Positions 6,252 to 12,255 of a stretch of DNA of 15,964 bases are shown one piece after another (the stretch's first letter is position 1; the number at the start of each line of letters is the position of its first letter). The DNA lies in assembly GCA_902768995.1 (NCBI GenBank), contig CACXNN010000033.1:1-15964 (forward strand), read 5' to 3'. The DNA is from an uncultured Eubacteriales bacterium. GTDB lineage: Bacteria; Bacillota; Clostridia; Christensenellales; CAG-138. The notes under the pieces were generated by a model. That model was not told where the DNA came from. It saw nothing but the letters and a program-made list of their open reading frames with translations, and ran no database searches. The position numbers and the translations under genes are program-made.

Positions 6252-8186
6252 ATGAAAGGCGTTTTGTTCCGCAGAACACTGGCATTGTTCGTTCTGGTAC
6301 TGCTCCTGGCGGATATCGCGATCCTGGGAGCATATTCCTATTTCGGCCGAAAAACCTATATCGATCTGGAGATGGACTCCTTGACCTCCGTCATGGACTC
6401 TGCAAAGGGCATCTATGAGGTCAGGGACGACATGTTCTCCAGCCGCAGCTCCTTTTCCCGGTCCCTGGGCTTTTTGAGCAGCACGGCAGACGTGAAGTAT
6501 TATTATTTCTACTACGCTTCCGGCGGCATCGAAGCCGTCACCAACATCGCCGAATACAACAACGCCTACATACAAAACGTCCAATTCGACATCCTGGAGG
6601 GGCAGGAGGTCAAGAAGAAGGACCTGCAGCTCACCAACCATATCAACGCCATCGCCTTGGGCGAGCCACTATACGGGAGCGACGGCAAGATCGAGGGCGG
6701 CCTTATCTTCGTGCGCGAGATACAGCACATCGACACCGCCTTCGGCAAGCTGAACTCTGCCCTGCGGATCCTGGGCATCGCCATCGTGCCGGTGCTGCTC
6801 ATCATCGCCCTGGCCAGCATCCGACAGATCAACAAGCCCATCAGCGACATGACCAAGGTAGCCATTGAGCTCACCAACGGGAACTACAGCGTGCGGGCAA
6901 ACGAGAACGTCCACGGGGAGATCGGCATCTTTGCCCGGGCCATGAATCGCATGAGCGACACCATCTCCCAGACCATCTATCAGCTGGACAGCGAAAAGCG
7001 GCAGCTGTGGTACATTCTTTCCAGCTTCACCGACGGCGTGGCGGCGTTGGACAACACCGGGAACCTGACCCACTATAACCCGGCCCTCATGAAGATGTTC
7101 GGGGCCGTGGACGTGAAAACGCCCCACGATCTTATCCCCGATACAGAGATTTGGGAGGCATTCCGGCGGGTGCTGGAAACCCGTGAACCCAACACCCTGC
7201 GGTATACGCTGCCCGGGGAAAAGTATCTGTGGATCTCCATCGTGCCGGTCATGGGGGAGAACGACACCTGCACCGGCGTGGTGGGCCTCTTCAAGGACGT
7301 GACGGAGATCGAGAACCTGGAGAAGATGCGGCGGGACTACATCGCCAACATCTCCCACGAGCTGCGCACACCGCTGACCGCCATTCGGGGGCTTCTTGAG
7401 CCCCTTTCCGACGGGATGATCAAGGACGACGCCGTGAAGATGCGGTATTACGGCATCATGCTCCACGAGGTGGAGCGGCTCTCCCGGCTCATCACCGACA
7501 TGCTCCAGCTGTCCCGGCTCCAATCCGGCACGGAATATATGGAGAAATCCACCTTCAACATCGGCGAGCTCATCGACGACGTGTATCAGAGCTACCGACA
7601 GAACGCCCAGCAGAAGGGTATCCATCTGGAGCTGGACATGGACGAAGAGCTGCCCGACGTGATCTCCGATCCCGACCGGATCGAACAGGTTTTGGTGATC
7701 CTGCTGGACAACGCCATGCGATACGCCGGAGACGGCGGCACCATCCGCATCGGCGCGCATCAGGATTGCAACGACGTACATGTATCCGTTTGGGACTCGG
7801 GCTGCGGCATCTCGCCAGAGGATATGGTCCACGTCTTCGAGCGCTTCTACAAAACGGACAAGTCCCGTAAGGAAGGCGGAACGGGCCTGGGCCTTTCCAT
7901 CGCCAAACAGATCATGGACAAGCTGGATGAACAGATCACCGTCCAAAGCGAGGTGGGCAAGTGGACCTGCTTCACCTTTACGGTGAAGAAATATGTTTCC
8001 AACGCCATCGCTCTGGGGCCTGTAGACGATACCGCCATCGTCTACAACGAGATGTCCGGCGAGCCCAAGGAGACGAGGGAGGAGAAGAACGCCATGGATG
8101 CGCCCTTCGAGGTCCTGAAGCAGGATAAAAAGGCCGACAAGCCCCGGTTCAAGGGTAGAGTCATCAAGAAGAAAGAATCGAAATAA
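6252..8186 (+). CDS. Membrane sensor histidine kinase with HAMP and PAS domains (PhoR/WalK-like)
   Basis: Partner of the preceding response regulator, 644 residues. Layout: TM1 (about 9-29), an extracellular sensor (about 32-170), TM2 (about 172-190), HAMP (about 191-245), PAS (about 252-350; FTDGVAALDNTGNLTHYN), HisKA with the phospho-acceptor H369 in ISHELRTPLTAIRG, and HATPase_c with N-box LLDNAMRYAG (N487), G1 DSGCGIS (D515), F-box FERFYKTDKSR and G2 GGTGLGLSIAKQI (542-554). After the ATPase core (about 580) there is a 60-65 residue tail that is acidic, then strongly basic, ending KKKESK; this is not part of the standard kinase. No strong SD precedes the ATG, so translation is probably coupled to the response regulator stop 6 nt upstream. 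The sensed signal is unknown. Confidence 0.95.
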   Translation: MKGVLFRRTLALFVLVLLLADIAILGAYSYFGRKTYIDLEMDSLTSVMDSAKGIYEVRDDMFSSRSSFSRSLGFLSSTADVKYYYFYYASGGIEAVTNIAEYNNAYIQNVQFDILEGQEVKKKDLQLTNHINAIALGEPLYGSDGKIEGGLIFVREIQHIDTAFGKLNSALRILGIAIVPVLLIIALASIRQINKPISDMTKVAIELTNGNYSVRANENVHGEIGIFARAMNRMSDTISQTIYQLDSEKRQLWYILSSFTDGVAALDNTGNLTHYNPALMKMFGAVDVKTPHDLIPDTEIWEAFRRVLETREPNTLRYTLPGEKYLWISIVPVMGENDTCTGVVGLFKDVTEIENLEKMRRDYIANISHELRTPLTAIRGLLEPLSDGMIKDDAVKMRYYGIMLHEVERLSRLITDMLQLSRLQSGTEYMEKSTFNIGELIDDVYQSYRQNAQQKGIHLELDMDEELPDVISDPDRIEQVLVILLDNAMRYAGDGGTIRIGAHQDCNDVHVSVWDSGCGISPEDMVHVFERFYKTDKSRKEGGTGLGLSIAKQIMDKLDEQITVQSEVGKWTCFTFTVKKYVSNAIALGPVDDTAIVYNEMSGEPKETREEKNAMDAPFEVLKQDKKADKPRFKGRVIKKKESK

Positions 8187-8215
8187 GGGCCGTTTTGCGG
8201 GCCGTTCTGAAGCAT

Positions 8216-8256
8216 GACCTCCTGTGCATACCTTTTGACAAAGGAACCAGGAGGTC
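8216..8256 (+). promoter_or_regulatory. Hairpin sequestering the Shine-Dalgarno of the SPOR-domain gene
   Basis: GACCTCCTG (8216-8224) pairs perfectly over 9 bp with CAGGAGGTC (8248-8256), which contains the whole SD AGGAGG (8249-8254). A second stem CCTTT/AAAGG (8231-8235 with 8240-8244) with a TGAC loop stacks inside, separated by a 6/3-nt internal loop. The ATG is at 8264, so the fold would block ribosome access. No convincing promoter lies in the 77-nt gap after the kinase gene, so this reads as a post-transcriptional control element inside an operon. The pairing is visible; its function is inferred. Confidence 0.6.
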
Positions 8257-8263
8257 GATTCAT

Positions 8264-9160
8264 ATGTCACGAACCTATGAGACGAGATATGCCGAACGGC
8301 ATCGGAAGGCGGGGAAGGGGTACAGCGGCGCGTCCGTCATCTTCATTCTGCTATGCTGCGCCTTAACGGTGTTTTTGCTGAGCACGTCCTACTTGGGGGA
8401 CAAACTGGTGGATCAGTATATCACGCCCACCTTCGCTAAGATCATGGGCAAGACCACGCCGGAACCGTCCCAGCTACCCGTCATGGCGCCGTCCCAGCCT
8501 GTTCAGGCTGAGCCACCTGCTGTGGAGAAGATCGTTTTCGAGCTGCCGGAGACCTCCTGGTATCTTCTGCAGATGGGCGCCTATGCGGACCCGGAGGAGG
8601 CTCACGCTCAGGCCCTTTCCATCCAAAGCATGGGCGCCGGCGGCTATATCTATGAGGATGAGCAGGGCTTCAACAGGGTCTTCGCGGCAGCCTATGGGGA
8701 CCAGGAAAGCTTGCTGCAGGTCCAGCAGCAGGTCCGCAGCAGCGGCTACGAGAACACGGCCTATTCCATCCATCCCGACGGCATCCAAGTGACCCTGTCC
8801 GGCCAGAGCGCAGACGCGCAAAAGCTGAGATCGGCCATGGAGACCATCCAGCGCGTACCTACAGAGTTGACCGATTTTGCCTTGAAATACGATGAAAAGG
8901 ACCTGACGCCGGCCCAGGCGATACAGTTCATGAACGAGCTGTCCGTGTCCCTGTCCTCAGCCCGCCAATGCTTCGAAGGGCTCAAGGATACGGCGCCCAT
9001 GGGGCAGATGGACGAATATGCCGGCTGGATCATGGACAGCATATCGACATTCCTTGCAAAGAGTGATACAATGAATAAAATCGAATGCGGAGCTGCCATC
9101 AAGCACTTCCAAATCGAATCTATATTAAAATATAATATATTAATTAAGGATATAGAATAG
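8264..9160 (+). CDS. Membrane-anchored SPOR-domain protein
   Basis: A 298-residue protein with a short basic cytoplasmic tail, one membrane segment (about 22-44, hydrophobic from SVIFILLCC), a Pro-rich linker (about 64-88) and a SPOR-like domain (about 97-172, opening SWYLLQMGAYADPEEA with the typical alternating beta/alpha pattern). A helical C-terminal region follows (about 180-298). SPOR domains bind denuded glycan strands of peptidoglycan, often at division septa or, in spore formers, in sporulation proteins, so an extracytoplasmic wall-binding role is likely. The start at 8264 is chosen for the AGGAGG 9 nt upstream. An in-frame TTG at 8195 has no SD. The last 14 or so codons are strikingly AT-rich compared with the rest. 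It follows the kinase gene by 77 nt and precedes rnhA by 7 nt. Confidence 0.85.
   Translation: MSRTYETRYAERHRKAGKGYSGASVIFILLCCALTVFLLSTSYLGDKLVDQYITPTFAKIMGKTTPEPSQLPVMAPSQPVQAEPPAVEKIVFELPETSWYLLQMGAYADPEEAHAQALSIQSMGAGGYIYEDEQGFNRVFAAAYGDQESLLQVQQQVRSSGYENTAYSIHPDGIQVTLSGQSADAQKLRSAMETIQRVPTELTDFALKYDEKDLTPAQAIQFMNELSVSLSSARQCFEGLKDTAPMGQMDEYAGWIMDSISTFLAKSDTMNKIECGAAIKHFQIESILKYNILIKDIE
9107..9136 (+). promoter_or_regulatory. Possible promoter for rnhA inside the 3' end of the SPOR gene
   Basis: TTCCAA (9107-9112), an 18-nt spacer and a perfect TATAAT (9131-9136), in a stretch (9121-9170) that is almost entirely A/T in otherwise GC-rich DNA. The extreme AT content makes a chance TATAAT plausible, so confidence is modest. 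Confidence 0.4.
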
Positions 9161-9167
9161 ATAATAT

Positions 9168-9623
9168 ATGAAAAAGCAGGTTACCATCTATACGGACGGC
9201 GCATGTTCCGGCAACCCGGGCCCGGGCGGCTGGGGGTGTGTGCTGATGTACAACCAGCACAAGAAGGAAAGCTCCGGCGGCGCTGAGGATACGACCAACA
9301 ACCGCATGGAGATCACGGCGGCTTTGGAGGCGCTGAAGCTGTTGAAGGAGCCGTGCCAGGTGGACCTGTATACGGACAGTGCGTACCTTTGTAACGCACT
9401 GGAAAAAAAGTGGCTGGAGACTTGGTCGAGGAACGGTTGGAAAACGGCGTCTAAATCCAACGTGGAGAATCAGGACCTGTGGAAGGAACTGTTGATACAG
9501 CTGCAGCGACACGAAGTGAAGTTCCACAAGGTCAAGGGTCACGCGGACAACGAATACAATAACCGCTGTGATAAGCTGGCCCGGGAAGCCGTGCAGCGGA
9601 TCGTTTCGGGCCAAAAGAGCTGA
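9168..9623 (+). CDS. rnhA: Ribonuclease HI
   Basis: Cleaves the RNA strand of RNA-DNA hybrids (R-loops, primers) in the cytosol using two metal ions. The 151-residue length matches the family. All active-site residues are visible: D10 in IYTDGACSGNPGPGGWG, E48 in NNRMEITAAL, D70 in LYTDSAY, H125 in KVKGHADNEYNN and D135 in NRCDKLAREA. The ATG at 9168 is supported by alignment to the usual N-terminus (MxKQVxIYTDG), although no well-placed SD is present. The nearest, AAGGA at 9146-9150, is 17 nt away. Translation may be coupled to the SPOR gene, whose stop lies 7 nt upstream. Confidence 0.96.
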   Translation: MKKQVTIYTDGACSGNPGPGGWGCVLMYNQHKKESSGGAEDTTNNRMEITAALEALKLLKEPCQVDLYTDSAYLCNALEKKWLETWSRNGWKTASKSNVENQDLWKELLIQLQRHEVKFHKVKGHADNEYNNRCDKLAREAVQRIVSGQKS

Positions 9624-9652
9624 TTTATGCCTCAATCTGTTACATTTCTGTT

Positions 9653-9692
9653 AACAACTATTCGTTAAACTTGTCTTTAACGAATAGTTGTT
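9653..9692. repeat. Perfect 17-bp inverted repeat with 6-nt centre upstream of the recombinase
   Basis: AACAACTATTCGTTAAA (9653-9669), centre CTTGTC (9670-9675), then TTTAACGAATAGTTGTT (9676-9692). The right arm runs into TTTT, so it could serve as the rnhA terminator, although the stem is AT-rich. The geometry of the inner part (11-bp arms around 6 bp) also resembles Xer-type recombination sites, and it overlaps the probable recombinase promoter. Terminator, operator and recombination site are all possible; the symmetry itself is certain. Confidence 0.75.
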
Positions 9693-9699
9693 TTAGAAT
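9671..9699 (+). promoter_or_regulatory. Likely promoter of the tyrosine recombinase gene
   Basis: TTGTCT (9671-9676), a 17-nt spacer and TAGAAT (9694-9699). The predicted start, 6-7 nt later, coincides with the ATG at 9706, and no SD is visible upstream of that ATG, so a leaderless transcript is suggested. The -35 lies mainly in the palindrome centre and the spacer covers its right arm, so a protein binding the palindrome would occlude the promoter. Confidence 0.5.
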
Positions 9700-9705
9700 G
9701 AAGCT

Positions 9706-10770
9706 ATGAGCGACTACCCCCTCCAACGCAAAAAAGATTACACGCAGAAGCTTCGGACCGTCCTTTTGGAGCTTCCCAAATTCGCCGGTTTGTATTTTCG
9801 CGCCATGGAATTGCAGACCAGCATCCTGACGCGATACGGATACGCCATAGATTTGAGAAACTTTTTTAAGTTCTGCACGGAACAGGTGGATACCTTTCAG
9901 GGTAAGTCCCCCGTCTCTTTGACGTTGGAGGACCTGGACAAGGTCACCGCCCTGGACATCGAGCTGTTTTTGGAGCATATGTCCCTCTATACGGGCGACG
10001 ACGAGCGCGAACGGGAGAACAACGAGCGGGCCAAAGCGCGGAAATTGTCAGCTATACGGTCATTTTTTAAGTATTATCACCGTCAAGAGCTGATCAAAAA
10101 CAACCCCGCCTCCCTGGTGGATACGCCGAAGATTCACGAGAAAGCCATCGTTCGGCTGGAAGCCAACGAGGTGGCTGATCTTTTGGATATCGCCGAAGCC
10201 GGCAACGGCCTTTCCGAGCGGCAAAAGCAGTATCATCAGGCCACGAAGGTCAGGGATACCGCCATTTTGACCCTGTTTTTGGGCACCGGCATCCGCTTCG
10301 CCACGGACGCCTTCGTGGTCACCCGCAAGGGCGGCAACCAGGAGATGCTTTCCTTCGGACCGGAGGTCCGAAACGCGCTGCTCGCCTATCTCGAGCAGCG
10401 GGAAGCCATGGAAGCCCTGCCCGGCAGCGAGAACGCCCTGTTTTTATCCATGCAGCGCAAGCGGATCACCGCTCGGGCCGTGGAAAACCTGGTCAAGAAG
10501 TACGCCCGCATCGCCTCCCCCCTCAAGAAGATCACGCCCCATAAGCTCCGCAGCACCTACGGCACCATGCTCTATCAGGAAAGCGGCGATATCTACCTGG
10601 TGGCGGACGTTTTGGGCCACAAGGACGTGAACACCACCCGAAAGCACTACGCCGCCATCCAGGAGGAACGGCGGCGTCAGGCGACCAAGTATATCAAATT
10701 GCGGGAGGATTCTATTCCTCCCAGTCCAGATCGTCCGGAGAACCCGTCGAATCCCCCTGATCCACAGTGA
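9706..10770 (+). CDS. XerC/D-like tyrosine recombinase with an internal deletion
   Basis: A 354-residue protein. The SAM-like core-binding domain (about 24-130) includes SILTRYGYAIDLRNFFKF. The catalytic domain (about 150-330) keeps all six residues: R197 in LGTGIR, K208 in VTRKGGN, H279 and R282 in PHKLRSTYG, H305 in LGHKD and nucleophile Y315 in TTRKHY. The oddity is that R197 is followed directly by FATDAFVVTRKGG. Family members normally have a segment like VSELxGLxxxDID between Arg and this beta strand, so about 13 residues (39 bp) are missing in frame at 10296/10297. The deletion removes the helix after box I and may impair folding or activity. The last 20 residues are Pro/Ser/Asp-rich and encoded antisense to the small gene on the other strand (59-bp overlap). 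It could be a chromosomal Xer-like housekeeping protein or an integrase; no element ends are seen. Confidence 0.88.
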   Translation: MSDYPLQRKKDYTQKLRTVLLELPKFAGLYFRAMELQTSILTRYGYAIDLRNFFKFCTEQVDTFQGKSPVSLTLEDLDKVTALDIELFLEHMSLYTGDDERERENNERAKARKLSAIRSFFKYYHRQELIKNNPASLVDTPKIHEKAIVRLEANEVADLLDIAEAGNGLSERQKQYHQATKVRDTAILTLFLGTGIRFATDAFVVTRKGGNQEMLSFGPEVRNALLAYLEQREAMEALPGSENALFLSMQRKRITARAVENLVKKYARIASPLKKITPHKLRSTYGTMLYQESGDIYLVADVLGHKDVNTTRKHYAAIQEERRRQATKYIKLREDSIPPSPDRPENPSNPPDPQ

Positions 10771-10996
10771 GGTCCATCTCTGGTTCCATACCCTCATTGG
10801 GGTCCAGGACGTACAACCCGTCCCCTGCCCCGTCCATGAGGACGCGGCCGATGGGGATCTCCCGATAGGCTTCGGTGATCTCCAGGCACTTGAAACAGTT
10901 GTCGCAAAGCTTGTTGGGATCCAGTTCGCAGCGGTCCTCCTCGCAGGCGCCGCAGTCGTCACAGACGGCTTTCAGTCCCAGGATACACTTCTTCAT
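10712..10996 (-). CDS. Small eight-cysteine protein of unknown function
   Basis: I do not recognise a named family. The 94 residues have eight cysteines in the first 37 (C4, C12, C15, C18, C23, C31, C34, C37), including two CxxCxxC motifs (CDDCGAC and CDNCFKC). This suggests a zinc or iron-sulfur site, but the spacing is not that of a standard ferredoxin (no CxxCxxCxxxCP). The C-terminal half is acidic (ending DDLDWEE) and probably disordered. There is no signal peptide or membrane segment, so it is cytosolic. The start ATG overlaps the stop of the preceding PLP-enzyme gene (ATGA), and a GGAGG lies about 10 nt upstream, so translation is coupled. It is the last visible gene of the mutS-mutL-miaA cluster, and its 3' end overlaps the recombinase gene tail-to-tail. 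Confidence 0.8.
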   Translation of the reverse strand: MKKCILGLKAVCDDCGACEEDRCELDPNKLCDNCFKCLEITEAYREIPIGRVLMDGAGDGLYVLDPNEGMEPEMDLTVDQGDSTGSPDDLDWEE

Positions 10997-12255
10997 CTCT
11001 CCCCCGCCTCCCCTTGCGCTAATACCGCCTCAGTGACCTCTAAAAGGGCCAGTTTGCCGTGCTCATAGGTGAGGCTGCCCTGCATGTATACGGCAAACGG
11101 CGGACGAATAGGGCCGTCTGCGCTCAATTCCGTGGTGGCGCCCTGGACGAAGGTGCCAGCTGCCATGATGACTGGGTCGTTGTATCCCGGCATGTCCCAT
11201 GGCTCCGGCGTCACGTCGCTATCCACGGGCGAAGCGTGCTGGACCGCCTTGCAGAAGGCGATGAGCTCCTTCGGTTCCCTGAATCGAATGGATTGCACGA
11301 TGTCGGCCCGCAGCCTGTCTCCCGCTGGCATGACCTCATACCCCAGGCTTCCAAACACTTCCCCGAAGAGCATGGCCGTCTTCAGGCATTGGAACACTGT
11401 ATGGGGCGCCAGGAACAATCCTTCGAAGAAGGGCCGATAGGAGGCGGCGTAGGATCCCACTTCCCGGCCGGAGCCGGGCACAGTGAGCCGGAAGCTGATC
11501 CGCTCGATCAGATCCTTTCGCCCGGCCACATAGCCCCCGGTGGGCGCGATGCCGCCGCCGCAGTTCTTGATCAGGGACCCCATGATCACGTCCGCCCCCA
11601 CGGCGGAGGGTTCTCTGTCCTCCGTGAACTCCCCGTAGCAGTTGTCCACGGCGATGATGATATCCGGCCGTACCGCCTTGACCTGCCGGAACAGGGGCGC
11701 CATCCTCTCCACCGAGATGGCCTCCCGCCAGGCGTAGCCCCGGGAACGCTGCACGTAGAGCATCTTCACCTCAGGATGATCCTGAATGCCCGCCAGGATG
11801 GCGTCGAGATCGAAGGGCTCCTCCCCCGTCTCCCTAAGCTCCGCCATGCGAAAACCGATGCCGAACCGTATAAGGGCGTTGGGCTCCCTGCCGGTCAAGC
11901 CCACCGCCGTTTCCAAGGTATCGTAGGGCTTGCCTGTGGCGGAAAACACCACGTCCCCCGGTTCCAAAAGGCCGCTCAAGGCCAGGAAGATGGCATGGGT
12001 GCCGTTAGCGATCTGAGGACGTACCAAAGCATCCTCCGTCTGCAAAGCCCTGGCGAACACCCGATCCAGGGCGTCCCGGCCCAAGTCGTCATACCCATAC
12101 CCCTCCGTAGGCGCAAAGTGACGGGGCGAAACCGGCTCCGCCCGAAAGGCGTCCAGCACCCGCTTCTCGTTATGGAGGGCTATCTCCTCCAGCCGTGAAA
12201 AGGCAGGCTGCAGCCGCTGCTCCGCCGCCTTTATCAATTCATGCACGTCGGTCAT
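10993..12255 (-). CDS. PLP-dependent enzyme, PF06838 family (methionine gamma-lyase-like / 'aluminium resistance protein')
   Basis: A 420-residue fold-type I PLP enzyme of the family annotated as methionine gamma-lyase-like or aluminium resistance protein; the true reaction is poorly established. Visible features are APTEGYGYDDLGRDALDRVFA (about 48-68, characteristic of this family), RPQIANGTHAIFLAL (79-93), SATGKPYDTLE, the PLP-contacting Asp in AVDNCYGEF (D204), and the probable Schiff-base Lys K230 in GSLIKNCGGGIAPTGGYVAG. The start is inside the end of miaA (17-nt overlap). AAGGAG lies 7 nt upstream of the ATG, and the alternative frame cannot be used. The gene ends in an ATGA overlap with the small cysteine-rich gene. 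A sulfur-related substrate would suit the cysteine-rich neighbour, but this is speculation. Confidence 0.92.
   Translation of the reverse strand: MTDVHELIKAAEQRLQPAFSRLEEIALHNEKRVLDAFRAEPVSPRHFAPTEGYGYDDLGRDALDRVFARALQTEDALVRPQIANGTHAIFLALSGLLEPGDVVFSATGKPYDTLETAVGLTGREPNALIRFGIGFRMAELRETGEEPFDLDAILAGIQDHPEVKMLYVQRSRGYAWREAISVERMAPLFRQVKAVRPDIIIAVDNCYGEFTEDREPSAVGADVIMGSLIKNCGGGIAPTGGYVAGRKDLIERISFRLTVPGSGREVGSYAASYRPFFEGLFLAPHTVFQCLKTAMLFGEVFGSLGYEVMPAGDRLRADIVQSIRFREPKELIAFCKAVQHASPVDSDVTPEPWDMPGYNDPVIMAAGTFVQGATTELSADGPIRPPFAVYMQGSLTYEHGKLALLEVTEAVLAQGEAGER

Noticed and set aside
8187..8206. Direct repeat GGGCCGTT (8187-8194 and 8199-8206) after the kinase stop, considered as a terminator.
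   Set aside because: It is a direct, not inverted, repeat, and no T-run follows. No stable hairpin is formed.
8235..8263. Perfect TTGACA (8235-8240) that might be a -35 for the SPOR gene.
   Set aside because: The hexamer at 17-18 nt (ATTCAT/TTCATA) is a poor -10, and transcription from it would start past the ATG at 8264. The bases are better explained as part of the SD-sequestering hairpin.
8195..8263. In-frame TTG start for the SPOR protein, adding 23 residues.
   Set aside because: There is no SD before the TTG, whereas the ATG at 8264 has AGGAGG 9 nt upstream, and the added residues look unlike a protein N-terminus.
6669..8270. Long open frame of 533 codons antisense to the histidine kinase.
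   Set aside because: It mirrors the codon pattern of the strongly supported kinase gene, has no recognisable domain and no SD. This is a typical GC-rich shadow frame.
11059..12198. Open frame of 379 codons on the + strand opposite the PLP enzyme.
   Set aside because: The translation is Arg/His/Gly/Pro-rich without any family motif, and the minus strand encodes a clear PF06838 protein.
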